Below the pieces are notes generated by a model. That model saw only the letters and a list, made by a program, of their open reading frames with translations. It was not told the DNA's origin and searched no databases. A program made the position numbers and the translations under genes. DNA of 64,000 bases from MVRE01 sp015660965 (GTDB lineage Archaea; Halobacteriota; Methanomicrobia; Methanomicrobiales; Methanospirillaceae): positions 248,001 to 312,000 of the forward strand of contig JBEKCC010000001.1 in assembly GCA_050015095.1 (NCBI GenBank). Reading direction: 5' to 3'. Shown one piece after another: positions 52,944 to 62,984 of the stretch (positions are counted from its first letter, which is position 1; each line of letters begins with the position of its first letter).

Positions 52944-53768
52944 GTGAAAGTTGGCATAATTGGCGGTACGGGGAAGATGGGAAGGCTTTTTGCCAGGGTA
53001 TTCGAACGAGCAGGATATGATGTGCTTATTTCCGGACGCTCAACACCTTTAACAAAGACAACCTTGGCAGAGCAATGCGAAATTGTCATTGTTTCAGTCC
53101 CGATCCATGAAACCGTAACTGTGATTAATGAAATCACTCCGCTTCTTACAAAAGATCAACTTCTCTGCGACCTTACTTCTCTCAAGGTAAAACCTATCGA
53201 TGCGATGAAAAAATCGCGTGCGAAGATTATTGGATTGCACCCAATGTTTGGACCTACCGTAAAATCACTTCAACGCCAAACCATTATTGTCTGCCCAGAA
53301 CGTTGCGATAATCAAACGCTCAATAACCTACTCACAATATTCCGTAATGAGGGGGCTCAATGCACAATGACTACTCCTGAGAAACATGACCGTGCAATGG
53401 CAGTTGTTCAGGGACTCACTCATTTTGTCACGCTCTGTATGGCAGAAACAATTCGGCGCCTTGGTATCGATATTGAACAGACAAAATCATTCACAAGCCC
53501 TGTGTATCAAATCGAGCTGGGACTTGTGGGAAGGCTGCTCTCGCAAGATGCTGACCTCTACGGCAGCATTCTTCAGGAGAACCCATTCGTATCCGATGTT
53601 CTCAAAGCTTGTAAAGGTTCCATCAACGACTTACAGGATATTATTGTTTCGGGAGATCCCCGAAAGTTCAATGAATTTTTTGAATTAAACACCCGACATT
53701 TCGGTGATTATTGTGCAGAAGGGTTGGCGACGACTGATGACCTGATTGAATATATGGTGAATCGATGA
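52944..53768 (+). CDS. tyrA: Prephenate dehydrogenase
   Basis: This 274-residue NAD(P)-dependent enzyme oxidises prephenate to 4-hydroxyphenylpyruvate for tyrosine. The nucleotide motif is VGIIGGTGKMGRLF, and the catalytic domain has IIGLHPMFGPTV (conserved His) and HDRAMAVVQGLTHF. There is no chorismate mutase or ACT domain. GTG 52944 follows the purine-rich GAAGTGAT; an in-frame ATG at 52902 lies inside aroB'. pheA overlaps the end by four bases. Confidence 0.93.
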   Translation: MKVGIIGGTGKMGRLFARVFERAGYDVLISGRSTPLTKTTLAEQCEIVIVSVPIHETVTVINEITPLLTKDQLLCDLTSLKVKPIDAMKKSRAKIIGLHPMFGPTVKSLQRQTIIVCPERCDNQTLNNLLTIFRNEGAQCTMTTPEKHDRAMAVVQGLTHFVTLCMAETIRRLGIDIEQTKSFTSPVYQIELGLVGRLLSQDADLYGSILQENPFVSDVLKACKGSINDLQDIIVSGDPRKFNEFFELNTRHFGDYCAEGLATTDDLIEYMVNR

Positions 53769-54553
53769 CGACATTTGTTCTTGGTCCTGAAGGAACATTC
53801 TCCCATGAGCTTGCTCTTCGACTTGGAGTGAGTGAAATTGAGCTCATTCCCACCATCCATGGTATCTTCACCGCTGTTGCAAAGGGTGATGGTGATGGCA
53901 TTGTCCCTATTGAGAACTCAGAAGCTGGAGGAGTCGGAGCAACTCTTGATGGCCTGTTGCAATATCCAGTCTATATTACGGCAGAAATGTATATGCCAAT
54001 TCACCATCATCTTTCTGCAAAGGTGCCTGTTGAAAAGCTTGCTAAAATCTTTGTTCATACCCAGACACACGAGCAGTGTAGCGATCAGCTCGAGAAATTG
54101 GAAGTACCTATCATCCATACAAGTAGCAATGCGGCGAGTGCTGTTGAGATGCAGAAGGAATCGACAGCTGGTGCAGTTGTACCATCGTTTGCTGTGAAGC
54201 TTTACCACTTACCCATCATCATCGAGCATATTGAAAACAACAAGGATAACGTCACCCGGTTTGTGAGGATTTCCAGAAACCCGTATCCTAAAGATAACGC
54301 AGAAAAGTGTAGCGTTATTATCATTCCAAGTACCGATCGTGCTGGATTGCTTCACGATTTACTAGCGGTTTTTGCAGTGCGGCAAATTAACCTTACTCGC
54401 ATTGAATCCCGTCCTTCAAAACGAGGCATTGGTCAATACATTTTCTTCATCGATTCTGAAAAGAAAGAAGGATTTTCTGATGCAATTCAGTTTTTAAAAA
54501 CGATGACTGATATAAAAGAGCTGGGATGCTTTTCGAAAATTGAGGTACCTTAA
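53765..54553 (+). CDS. pheA: Prephenate dehydratase
   Basis: This 262-residue enzyme turns prephenate into phenylpyruvate. The PDT domain starts FVLGPEGTFSHELALRLG, and the catalytic region includes DNVTRFVRISRNP. A C-terminal ACT domain (GLLHDLLAVFAVRQINLTRI) with ESRPSK gives feedback by phenylalanine in the family. No chorismate mutase domain is attached. The stop overlaps the aroA start at TAATG. Confidence 0.95.
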   Translation: MTTFVLGPEGTFSHELALRLGVSEIELIPTIHGIFTAVAKGDGDGIVPIENSEAGGVGATLDGLLQYPVYITAEMYMPIHHHLSAKVPVEKLAKIFVHTQTHEQCSDQLEKLEVPIIHTSSNAASAVEMQKESTAGAVVPSFAVKLYHLPIIIEHIENNKDNVTRFVRISRNPYPKDNAEKCSVIIIPSTDRAGLLHDLLAVFAVRQINLTRIESRPSKRGIGQYIFFIDSEKKEGFSDAIQFLKTMTDIKELGCFSKIEVP

Positions 54554-55818
54554 TGATTGTCACGGTGCCGTTAGCAAAAGATGTTGATTGGAAATTTACT
54601 GCACCTCCTTCGAAAAGTTATACTCATCGTGCGATGATTATTGCCGCACTTGCTAATGGCAGGTCCATTCTACAAAACCCACTATTCTCTGAGGATACTG
54701 ATCTTACAAGGTTTGCACTAGAGGCACTCGGTGTCAAATTACAAGTAGATCCAAATCTTCTCCGAATCACAGGTTTAGATGGACATTTTTACTGTGGTCG
54801 TGAAAAAACCATTGATTTAAAAAATTCCGGAACAAGTTTGCGACTCCTTACATCACTTGCCTTACTCTGCGACCAACCTATAATCTTAACGGGAAATAAA
54901 CGAATGCAGGAACGGCCTATCGGGCCTTTGGCAGCAGCTTTAAAGGTACTTGGCGGTAAAATCGATTTTTTGGAGACGGAGGGGTATCCTCCAATCCGTG
55001 TTCATGGCACTTTAAAAGGGGGCAAAACGATTATAGATGGAACTATTAGCAGTCAATTTATCTCATCTCTGCTCCTCGTTGGACCCTATGCTCAGCGGCA
55101 GATTAAACTTGATATTCCTAACCCACCAGTCTCAAGTTCTTATCTTGATGTTACAGTAGACATCATGCAAGCATTCGGTTCAAGAGTGTTTAGGGATGAC
55201 CACAAATGGTTCCAAGTCAGCAATCGTAAGCAGTACCAAGCTCGAACCTATGACATTGAAGGTGACTTTTCATCAGCATCCTATTTCTTTGCAATTGCTG
55301 CGATATGTGGTGGTCGAGTAGAAGTGTCAAACCTCAATCCCAACTCAGTGCAAGGGGACAGGCAATTTCTCGATCTGCTTCAATCGATGGGGTGCACTGT
55401 AAATCAAACATATGATAACATTTCAGTTGAACGGACCGGTGAACTGAAGGGCATAGACTGTGATATGTCATCGTCACCTGATACTGTACAGACACTTTGC
55501 ATAGTTGCAGCCATGGCATCAACACCGACAACTATCCGAGGGATAAGCCATTTAAAGTTCAAAGAGAGTGACCGTATCATAAGCACAGCTAAGCAATTGG
55601 AAAAACTTGGGGGAGACGTAAAGGTTGAGTCAGACTCAATCAGGATTCAACCTGTCAAACTACATGGCGGCACAATTAATCCATCTGATGATCATAGAAC
55701 TGCAATGAGTTTTGCAGTTCTTGGACATGCTATTGGAGGGATAACAATCGAAAATGCAGAGTGCGTGAACAAGTCGTTTCCTGGCTTTTGGGGTGCGTTA
55801 GAAGGAGCGAAGTCGTGA
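54553..55818 (+). CDS. aroA: 5-enolpyruvylshikimate-3-phosphate synthase
   Basis: This 421-residue protein transfers enolpyruvyl to shikimate-3-phosphate. Family signatures are APPSKSYTHRAMIIAALANG, LKNSGTSLRLLTSLALL and HLKFKESDRI, and it ends with a GHAIGGITIEN block. Normal length. The start ATG 54553 shares a base with the pheA stop. The final codons overlap the GTG of the kinase-dehydrogenase fusion. Confidence 0.96.
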   Translation: MIVTVPLAKDVDWKFTAPPSKSYTHRAMIIAALANGRSILQNPLFSEDTDLTRFALEALGVKLQVDPNLLRITGLDGHFYCGREKTIDLKNSGTSLRLLTSLALLCDQPIILTGNKRMQERPIGPLAAALKVLGGKIDFLETEGYPPIRVHGTLKGGKTIIDGTISSQFISSLLLVGPYAQRQIKLDIPNPPVSSSYLDVTVDIMQAFGSRVFRDDHKWFQVSNRKQYQARTYDIEGDFSSASYFFAIAAICGGRVEVSNLNPNSVQGDRQFLDLLQSMGCTVNQTYDNISVERTGELKGIDCDMSSSPDTVQTLCIVAAMASTPTTIRGISHLKFKESDRIISTAKQLEKLGGDVKVESDSIRIQPVKLHGGTINPSDDHRTAMSFAVLGHAIGGITIENAECVNKSFPGFWGALEGAKS

Positions 55819-57206
55819 AACGAATTATCTTTTGCGGTTTCAGAGGAACGGGAAAAACAGAGATTGGAAGAGTTGTTGCAGATCGTCTTCATGTTCCCTT
55901 CATTGATACTGATAACTTAATCGAACTTCAAACTGGACGCTCTATCCCAAGTATTTTTCATGAGGATGGTGAGGAGAGGTTCCGAGCCGTCGAGCGCAAG
56001 GTTATCACAACACTACCTACTCAAGACGTTGTTGTAAGTACTGGCGGGGGTGCCGTGATTGATCCTTCAAATATGGAGTATCTGCGTAAAGATGGCGTTC
56101 TCATTCTATTGATTGCAGACATTGATACTATCGAGCAGCGATTGCTGAAAAAACCTCGACCACCGCTAACTAACCTTCCGTTACATGAAGAGATTGCTGA
56201 GTTGATGGATCAACGCCGACAACAATACTATGCAGCTTCGGACTTCTGTATTGACACCAGCGAGACGAGTGTGGAGGTTGCTGCTGAAAAAGTGATTCGA
56301 ATTCTTCAGGACGGTTCAATCACTTTTAAAACTCGGGAGACAGGAATGGCATTTTTTAAAACCGGACGCATTCCCGCACCTCAATTAAAAACCCTTGAGA
56401 GAATACTCTCCCAACCCATAACTGATCTTCAAACGCATCTTATGGGAGTTGCCGGTTATCCTTGTGCTCATAGCAAGAGTCCTTCCCTGTTTAATGCCCT
56501 CTTTACCATTTATGGATTAAACTATCACTACACCTGGTTCGAAAATCCAGAGATCAATGAGATTATGAAAATCGCCCGTTCGCTTGATGTCAAAGGTCTT
56601 TCTGTTACTATTCCCTTCAAACAGGATGTTATGAAATATATAGACGAAGTAGATGAACAAGCAGCCCAACAAATCGGTGCAGTCAACACGGTAGTCTTTG
56701 CATGCGGGTCAACTATTGGTTACAACACCGACTGGATTGGTGTTCGAAAACCTCTTGTTTCGCTAAAAGGTGCGACCGCAGTTTTATTAGGAGCTGGTGG
56801 GGTGGGAGCAGGAGCAGCCTATGCTATGACCGATCTTGGTATGAAATTGACAATTCTGAATCGAACTCCTGAAAATGCACAAGTTCTTGCGGAACGTTTT
56901 GGATGTAAATGGGGGGATTTCGAGGAACTTAAAAAAATCAACCCCGATCTGATAGTAAACGCAACACCCCTTGGCATGAAGCCTGATGATCATAGCCCGT
57001 TGCGAGATGATCAATTGAACAAAGAAATGACCGTCTTTGATCTTGTTTATACACCCCCAGACACACCACTTATTGAGCAAGCACGAAGGATAGGATGTAA
57101 AACGATCACTGGTACTGAGATGTTTATAGAACAAGCGCGAGAACAGTTTTATCTATTTTTCGGGATTGATGTAGCAGTTGAACGAGTACGAGAGTTGGTA
57201 AAATGA
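55815..57206 (+). CDS. aroKE: Shikimate kinase (NMP-kinase type) fused to shikimate dehydrogenase
   Basis: This 463-residue protein has two enzymes. Residues 1 to about 170 form a bacterial-type shikimate kinase: GFRGTGKTEIGRVVADRL, FIDTDNLIE, VVSTGGGAVID. Residues about 210-463 form AroE: GYPCAHSKSPSLFNALF, VTIPFKQD, GAVNTV, GYNTDW, LLGAGGVGAGAAYAM and NATPLGM. Most archaea use a GHMP-type shikimate kinase, so the kinase half suggests transfer from bacteria. GTG 55815 overlaps the aroA stop (GTGA); upstream in-frame ATG 55761 lies within aroA. Confidence 0.94.
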   Translation: MKRIIFCGFRGTGKTEIGRVVADRLHVPFIDTDNLIELQTGRSIPSIFHEDGEERFRAVERKVITTLPTQDVVVSTGGGAVIDPSNMEYLRKDGVLILLIADIDTIEQRLLKKPRPPLTNLPLHEEIAELMDQRRQQYYAASDFCIDTSETSVEVAAEKVIRILQDGSITFKTRETGMAFFKTGRIPAPQLKTLERILSQPITDLQTHLMGVAGYPCAHSKSPSLFNALFTIYGLNYHYTWFENPEINEIMKIARSLDVKGLSVTIPFKQDVMKYIDEVDEQAAQQIGAVNTVVFACGSTIGYNTDWIGVRKPLVSLKGATAVLLGAGGVGAGAAYAMTDLGMKLTILNRTPENAQVLAERFGCKWGDFEELKKINPDLIVNATPLGMKPDDHSPLRDDQLNKEMTVFDLVYTPPDTPLIEQARRIGCKTITGTEMFIEQAREQFYLFFGIDVAVERVRELVK

Positions 57207-58189
57207 ACGCTTTTGGCAAAAATTTCAGGGTCACATCTTTTGGAGAAAGTCACGGAAAGGCGCTTGGAGTTGTTATTGATGGATGCCCAGCGTTAATGGA
57301 GCTCGCTGAAAATGATATTCAACCACTATTAGATCGACGCCGACCTGGTAAAAGTACGCTTGAATCTACTCGGAAAGAGCATGATCGGGTCGAGATTTTA
57401 TCTGGTATTTTCAATGGAAAGACTACAGGTACACCAATTGCAATGCTCGTACGCAACGAAGATGCCCATTCTGGAGATTACGAATCCCTTCGCGAAATCT
57501 TCCGTCCCGGACATGCAGATTTTACATACTTTGAAAAGTATGGTATCCACGATCACCGTGGTGGAGGGAGAAGCTCAGGACGAGAAACGGTGGCACGAGT
57601 TGCGGCAGGTGCGGTAGCGATGAAATACCTGAAACAAAAGGGTATTTCAATTCAAGGAAGAATCGTAGAAATTCACGGTAAAACAAACCAGAAAGAGATA
57701 GAGAATGAAATCCATATCGCTCAAAAAGCTGGAGATTCTGTTGGCGGGATCGCTGAGATCGTAGCGAGCGGCTGCCCAGTTGGATTAGGTGATCCAGTTT
57801 TCGGTAAATTGGATGCTTTGATTGCTGATGCAATGATGGGAATAGGTGCCGTAAAAGGGGTCGAAATTGGTGACGGGTTTGCTGTTGTGAGAAAGTTTGG
57901 AAGTGAGAACAACGATCCGATGACTAAAAAGGGATTTACCAGTAATCATGCAGGAGGCATTCTCGGGGGGATTTCAACAGGGCAACCAATAATTGTTCGT
58001 ATCGCTGTCAAACCAACACCCTCAATTGAAAAAATTCAGCACACACGGGATATTCATGGTAATGAAATCGAAATCTCCATAAAAGGACGGCATGATCCTT
58101 GTATTGTTCCAAGAATTGTCCCTGTAGCTGAAGCAATGCTCGCTTTAGTGATTCTTGATCGCCTGCTGGAACAGAAACACTATCAATAA
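57203..58189 (+). CDS. aroC: Chorismate synthase
   Basis: This 328-residue FMN-dependent enzyme makes chorismate from EPSP. Blocks GKNFRVTSFGESHGKALGVV, RPGHADFTYFEKYGIHDHRGGGRSS and GISTGQPIIVRIAVKPTP are characteristic. It is shorter than most bacterial homologues (about 360-390) because the C-terminal region is trimmed; key motifs appear intact. The ATG overlaps the aroKE stop (ATGA). It is the last gene of the plus-strand operon. Confidence 0.94.
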   Translation: MNAFGKNFRVTSFGESHGKALGVVIDGCPALMELAENDIQPLLDRRRPGKSTLESTRKEHDRVEILSGIFNGKTTGTPIAMLVRNEDAHSGDYESLREIFRPGHADFTYFEKYGIHDHRGGGRSSGRETVARVAAGAVAMKYLKQKGISIQGRIVEIHGKTNQKEIENEIHIAQKAGDSVGGIAEIVASGCPVGLGDPVFGKLDALIADAMMGIGAVKGVEIGDGFAVVRKFGSENNDPMTKKGFTSNHAGGILGGISTGQPIIVRIAVKPTPSIEKIQHTRDIHGNEIEISIKGRHDPCIVPRIVPVAEAMLALVILDRLLEQKHYQ

Positions 58190-58247
58190 TTTTCTTTACA
58201 AAAATAAATTTAAATTATCTGTATATTTTTTCTAGTTATTCACGCTT

Positions 58248-58880
58248 TTAGCTTGAGATAAGTCCCATAATTGTCTTTAGCTCACCTATTGAGAACTGAC
58301 CTTCAGCAGTTGGTTTACCGATATGACAATACACGAATTCGGAGCCAATTAATGGGAGAATAATGCGTGCATATCGGTACTTACCCCCCATTATGCTCAA
58401 ACAAATCGGTTTTTTTGCTGCGTGCGTGAAAAAAAACAATTCGATAATATCCTCATCACCACCAGGTGCAACAACAATCTTTGGGATATCTCCGTACATT
58501 CGAAGGTCGCGTTCTAATGTAAAAAGTTCAAAAAGTTGAGGCATCTCCTTAGTATGATATGATGCAATGATTGTCTTTCCCTGTTTTTTTATTGTATCAG
58601 CATGAGTTGAAAAACGCCTCTCTATATCAATATAATCGATATGAGATATAATCGATTTGATTATCTGAAACCACTCTTCGGTATTCCCCGAGAACTTTCC
58701 TCCCTCAACCGATGAACGGAGTGTTGCAATAAGGGGTAATTTGGTTCGTCTGCGAAACTCTTGGACAATCCCTTCGGGTTCTCCTTTCATCAAATCAAAC
58801 CGAACTTCGATAAGATCAGCTCCAGCATCTGTGGCTGCCACGACGTCATTGGGATCCGTGAGGGACGCGACAATTCTCAT
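58248..58880 (-). CDS. aroD: 3-dehydroquinate dehydratase, type I
   Basis: This 210-residue class I enzyme dehydrates 3-dehydroquinate to 3-dehydroshikimate. Substrate blocks are ADLIEVRFDLM, TIIASYHTKEMPQ (catalytic His) and DIPKIVVAPGGDED (Schiff-base Lys in PKIVV). The usual SAPGQ near the end reads TAEGQ, and the MGG.YR stretch replaces the usual MG..G..SR, an atypical substrate loop. It faces the aro operon rather than being part of it, and supplies the step missing there. Confidence 0.88.
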   Translation of the reverse strand: MRIVASLTDPNDVVAATDAGADLIEVRFDLMKGEPEGIVQEFRRRTKLPLIATLRSSVEGGKFSGNTEEWFQIIKSIISHIDYIDIERRFSTHADTIKKQGKTIIASYHTKEMPQLFELFTLERDLRMYGDIPKIVVAPGGDEDIIELFFFTHAAKKPICLSIMGGKYRYARIILPLIGSEFVYCHIGKPTAEGQFSIGELKTIMGLISS

Positions 58881-59030
58881 TCTTGTTCTACCGTTGTCTT
58901 TAATTACCCAAAAATGTGCTTAAGTCTGATCAATACCAAAGCAACTAGATTAGGATAGAATTTAGATTACCCCCTTCCTCAAACTGAGGTAACCGTTTAT
59001 TTCTTTAACACCGTATGTTGTTCACAACAC

Positions 59031-59567
59031 ATGGAAGACGTACCAGTAACTCATTATCTGGAGCATCTTGTCATTGCGATTATCAAATTCTTTCTTCTTA
59101 CGATAGCTTTACCGCTTATCCCTGTTTTTATTTTCAACCTTTCTATTCCAGCGGTTCTGACATTAATGACAAGCACTTTTTTAATCGAATATGGGGCGGC
59201 TCCAATTGGGATCGGACTTGGACTCAGCCCGCTCTTTGTAATCTATGTCCTTATTTGCATTGCGACTGGAGTAATTCTCTTTCTTTTTGATATCTTTGAT
59301 ACGTTTGGTGAACACTCTGAAAAGGTTTCTAACTTTCTTAAAAAATCTAGTGAGCGAGCGAAAGAATCAAAGGTTCTTTCAAAGTATGGTATGTATGGGC
59401 TAATACCCTGCGTCATGATACTGGGATTTTACGTTTGTCCTCCCATCGTATGGGTTTTTGGCTGGCGCCGAGATTTTTCCATCTTAACGATAATGACGGG
59501 ATACATCACGATTTCTATCATTACAGCACTTTTCTCTATGGGAATTATCGTTCTATTATTTCGGTAG
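59031..59567 (+). CDS. Small multi-drug export-type membrane protein (COG2426-like)
   Basis: This 178-residue protein has four or five membrane helices: FFLLTIALPLIPVFIFNLSI, then the conserved AAPIGIGLGLSPLFVIYVLI, a cytosolic loop of about 40 residues rich in Lys/Ser and two C-terminal helices. It resembles PF06695 (putative small multi-drug export), a family with no firm function. The 59572 gene starts 4 bases after its TAG stop. Confidence 0.72.
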   Translation: MEDVPVTHYLEHLVIAIIKFFLLTIALPLIPVFIFNLSIPAVLTLMTSTFLIEYGAAPIGIGLGLSPLFVIYVLICIATGVILFLFDIFDTFGEHSEKVSNFLKKSSERAKESKVLSKYGMYGLIPCVMILGFYVCPPIVWVFGWRRDFSILTIMTGYITISIITALFSMGIIVLLFR

Positions 59568-59571
59568 TTGA

Positions 59572-62235
59572 ATGCAAATGACGCAATTGCCCTTATATGA
59601 CAAAAAAATTCGCATTCCAGAACTCCTTGCACCGGCAGGTTCCCCTGAAGCATTTCATGCAGCCATTGCAGCCGGAGCGGATGCAGTATATTTAAGTGGC
59701 AAAAAGTTTGGCGCCCGGCAATTTGCACAAAATTTTACTGAGAAAGAGATTGTCGATGCAGTTACCTTTGCGCATACACGAGGTGTTAAAGTGTATGTAA
59801 CTGTAAATACCTTGGTTCATGATCGAGAACTTTCCCATATTGGGGAATATCTCCTTTGGCTTTACGAAATCGGGGTTGACGCTGTTCTTATCCAAGATAT
59901 CGGGATCACAAAAATAGCTAAAGAAATTGTGCCTAATCTCCCCCTCCACGCCTCTACCCAGATGACAATCAATAATGTCGATGGGGTCAAGTGGGCTATT
60001 GAACAGGGTTTTTCCCGTGTAGTGCTCGCAAGAGAACTATCCATAGATGAGATTAAGACAATTGCAAATGAAACGAAGAATACAGAAATAGGACTTGAGA
60101 TATTCGCACATGGAGCGCTCTGTTATTGTTACTCTGGACAGTGCCTGTTCTCTTCGTTGATTGGAGGGAGGAGCGGAAACCGAGGGATGTGCGCACAGCC
60201 CTGTAGAAAACCGTACACTTTCGTTTTCGGAGAATTAGATAAATACGGGCGTCCTTTTCAGGAGAGAGATATTCCAAATCCAGAACGCTATCTTCTTTCA
60301 CCAAAAGACCTTTGCACGTATCCGAAGCTAAACAAGCTGATCCAATCACCCATTGTATCTCTAAAAATTGAAGGTCGAATGAAATCACCAGAATACGTTG
60401 CTATCGTGGTATCTACGTACCGACAGGCACTTGATACGATTGCTATTAACAACAAGTGGGTGCCAAGAGAAACTGAAATACAAAATCTTGCACTTGCATT
60501 TAATAGGGAGTTCACGTCAGGATATCTCTTCGGTGAGAGAGAACAAAAGTTAATGGGTAGAGATCAACCTGATAATCGAGGCCTTTTAATTGGACGGGTA
60601 TCGGAATGCAACAAAGACAACAATGAGGTCATAATCGACACAACAATACCGATAATCCTCTCAACTGGGGACGGATTGCTCCTTCGCGACCCGAATCATA
60701 TAAACGATGAGATCGGATTCTATCTGAATACCAAACCCCAAACCGATAAAAGAAATATTACATTCTCCATTCCACGTCCTGTTCGACGTGGAACGTATGT
60801 CTATCTGACATCAAGTACAGCACAAACAACTCGAGCACATCAAATTATTTCAACCTCCACATTTTCTTTACGAACGCCTATTCCTATTGATCTTTCTGTG
60901 CAAGTGACCGATACTGGCATTCCATTGTTAGAAGGTATCATTGAACCGAGAAACGGAAACCCTGTAAAAGTTACATATATCTCATCAGTTCAGTTATCAA
61001 ATGCCAAGACGAGACCTCTAACAACGGAAATGTTTGAAGAACATCTCCGAAAAACCGGCGGAACTCCATTTACTATCCGAAAAGTTAAGATTGATTATTC
61101 AGGTGGCTTATTTGCACCAATCGCAGAACTAAATCGTATACGTCGAGAATTTCTTAAACAGGTTGAAGAAGCCCTCATTTCTGCTTCACGGCCTTCAATT
61201 GAATCTATACAACAAGCGGAGAAACGCTGGAAAACCCTGAAACATCAGTTAAGTACCCCTTTGCCAGTGCATTCAACCCATGAGAACAAAATCCTAAAAC
61301 TGGCGATTTACACGGATTGCCTTGATAGTGTCAGAGCAGCTGCGGTAGCAGGATGCGATACGATCTATTTCGAACCTGATTTTACAAATAAGATGAGTTC
61401 AACTTACGGTGATACTGGTATTAGTTTAATCAAAAAGGAAATTACGTCGGCACTTGATATCTGTCATGATACAGGTATCACACTAGTTTGGAAATTACCT
61501 CGAATACTCGATACAAAAGAAATTAATAGCGTTTGCTCTTTAATTCAGTCACTGTATAAAAAAGGACCTAATTCCTGTATGGTGGAAAGTGTAGGATCTG
61601 CATGTGCAGTAAAACGATATGCTCCAGAAATTCACCTTGTCGGTTCTGTTGGACTAAATGTTTTCAACCATCGAACTGCACTGCAACTGTCTTCACAGTT
61701 CTCCAAGCTTGCAATTTCGCCAGAACTTTCTGGTTCTGAGATCCGAGATTTGATTAGTCTCGTAATTGCTAATGGATGTGATGTTAACCTTGAGATGATT
61801 GTTCAAGGTAGCTCTGAATTGATGATCTCTGAAGACAATCTTGTAGATTATTTACTCCACTGCAATACAGTTTCACGAAAGGAACTAGCAAATTCCAAGT
61901 TTATTGGATTACGCGATTCTACTGGACGGGTATTTCCCATTTATACTGATAGTAAATCCCGAACTCACATTTTTAATGCGATGGAAACCTGTCTTATTGA
62001 CCATATATCCTACATTATGGAAATTGGAATTGGTTCAATAGCAATTGATGCTCGAGGTAGGACTGCAATGTATACTGATCAAATGGTTCGCATCTATCAA
62101 GAAGCAATCATCGCAGCTAAAAAAAATGACCGACATACACATAAACGTCTCATTCAGCTCAAGAATAATGTCAAAGAAATTGCTCGAGGCGGGATAACCA
62201 CTGGACACTTTATCCGTGGATTAAAAGAAACCTAA
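59572..62235 (+). CDS. U32 peptidase-family protein with DUF3656
   Basis: This 887-residue protein begins with the U32 signature LLAPAGSPEAFHAAIAAGAD and contains a cysteine cluster, CYCYSGQCLFSSLIGGRSGN then CAQPC, likely an Fe-S or metal site. A long middle domain of DUF3656 type follows. The C-terminal third repeats the U32 pattern in weaker form (LKLAIYTDCLDSVRAAAVAG). U32 proteins are linked with tRNA/rRNA hydroxylation and peptidase activity. ATG 59572 is used; ATG 59578 is also possible. Confidence 0.9.
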   Translation: MQMTQLPLYDKKIRIPELLAPAGSPEAFHAAIAAGADAVYLSGKKFGARQFAQNFTEKEIVDAVTFAHTRGVKVYVTVNTLVHDRELSHIGEYLLWLYEIGVDAVLIQDIGITKIAKEIVPNLPLHASTQMTINNVDGVKWAIEQGFSRVVLARELSIDEIKTIANETKNTEIGLEIFAHGALCYCYSGQCLFSSLIGGRSGNRGMCAQPCRKPYTFVFGELDKYGRPFQERDIPNPERYLLSPKDLCTYPKLNKLIQSPIVSLKIEGRMKSPEYVAIVVSTYRQALDTIAINNKWVPRETEIQNLALAFNREFTSGYLFGEREQKLMGRDQPDNRGLLIGRVSECNKDNNEVIIDTTIPIILSTGDGLLLRDPNHINDEIGFYLNTKPQTDKRNITFSIPRPVRRGTYVYLTSSTAQTTRAHQIISTSTFSLRTPIPIDLSVQVTDTGIPLLEGIIEPRNGNPVKVTYISSVQLSNAKTRPLTTEMFEEHLRKTGGTPFTIRKVKIDYSGGLFAPIAELNRIRREFLKQVEEALISASRPSIESIQQAEKRWKTLKHQLSTPLPVHSTHENKILKLAIYTDCLDSVRAAAVAGCDTIYFEPDFTNKMSSTYGDTGISLIKKEITSALDICHDTGITLVWKLPRILDTKEINSVCSLIQSLYKKGPNSCMVESVGSACAVKRYAPEIHLVGSVGLNVFNHRTALQLSSQFSKLAISPELSGSEIRDLISLVIANGCDVNLEMIVQGSSELMISEDNLVDYLLHCNTVSRKELANSKFIGLRDSTGRVFPIYTDSKSRTHIFNAMETCLIDHISYIMEIGIGSIAIDARGRTAMYTDQMVRIYQEAIIAAKKNDRHTHKRLIQLKNNVKEIARGGITTGHFIRGLKET

Positions 62236-62315
62236 CAAAAAAGATGCCAATGAATTACCAAATCTTCATCATTTCTGAATATGAATGTCTGATCGATGGT
62301 CTAGGAGTTTTCTAA

Positions 62316-62984
62316 ATGTCCAAACCTTTGATTCTCGTCAACCTTAAAACGTACAAAGAAGGGATGGGAAACCATGCTCATACTATTGCGACTGCAGCAC
62401 AGACAGTCGCACAAGAAAGTGGCATTACTATTGGTATTGCACCATCTTATATTGACCTTCATCCAATTGCCCGGCACTTTATGATACCTGTTTATGCTCA
62501 GCATGTTGATGGTTCCGAACCAGGTGCCCATACAGGACAAATAACAGTCGAGGCAATTAAACTCGCTGGAGCCAATGGTTCACTCATAAACCATTCAGAA
62601 CGCCGTCTTACACTCGCAGATATTGAGTCATCAATCAAGTCATTACAGACGCACAAACTTGTTGCGGTGGTCTGTACAAATAACGATATAACAAGTGCTG
62701 CAGCCGCGGCACTTACACCTGAGTACGTTGCGATAGAGCCACCTGAGTTAATCGGTAGCGGTGTCTCGGTTTCAAAAGCAAATCCAGATATTATCAAACG
62801 GTCAGTTACTGCAGTTCATACGGTCAATCCAAAGGTAAAAGTCCTAACAGGAGCAGGTATCCAATCTGGTGAGTGCGTAAAGATCGCCGTTGATCTCGGA
62901 ACCGATGGAGTTCTCCTCGCTTCGAGTGTCGTAAAAGCGCAGGAGCCAATTAAAATTTTAAGAGATCTTGTCTCAAAATTTTGA
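62316..62984 (+). CDS. tpiA: Triosephosphate isomerase (archaeal)
   Basis: This 222-residue short archaeal enzyme interconverts dihydroxyacetone phosphate and glyceraldehyde-3-phosphate. Catalytic residues are visible: Lys in NLKTYKEG, His in INHSERRL and Glu in VAIEPPELIGSG. The phosphate loops GAGIQSGE and GTDGVLLASS complete the barrel. It is 81 bases after the U32 gene; no ribosome-binding site is clear. Confidence 0.97.
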   Translation: MSKPLILVNLKTYKEGMGNHAHTIATAAQTVAQESGITIGIAPSYIDLHPIARHFMIPVYAQHVDGSEPGAHTGQITVEAIKLAGANGSLINHSERRLTLADIESSIKSLQTHKLVAVVCTNNDITSAAAAALTPEYVAIEPPELIGSGVSVSKANPDIIKRSVTAVHTVNPKVKVLTGAGIQSGECVKIAVDLGTDGVLLASSVVKAQEPIKILRDLVSKF

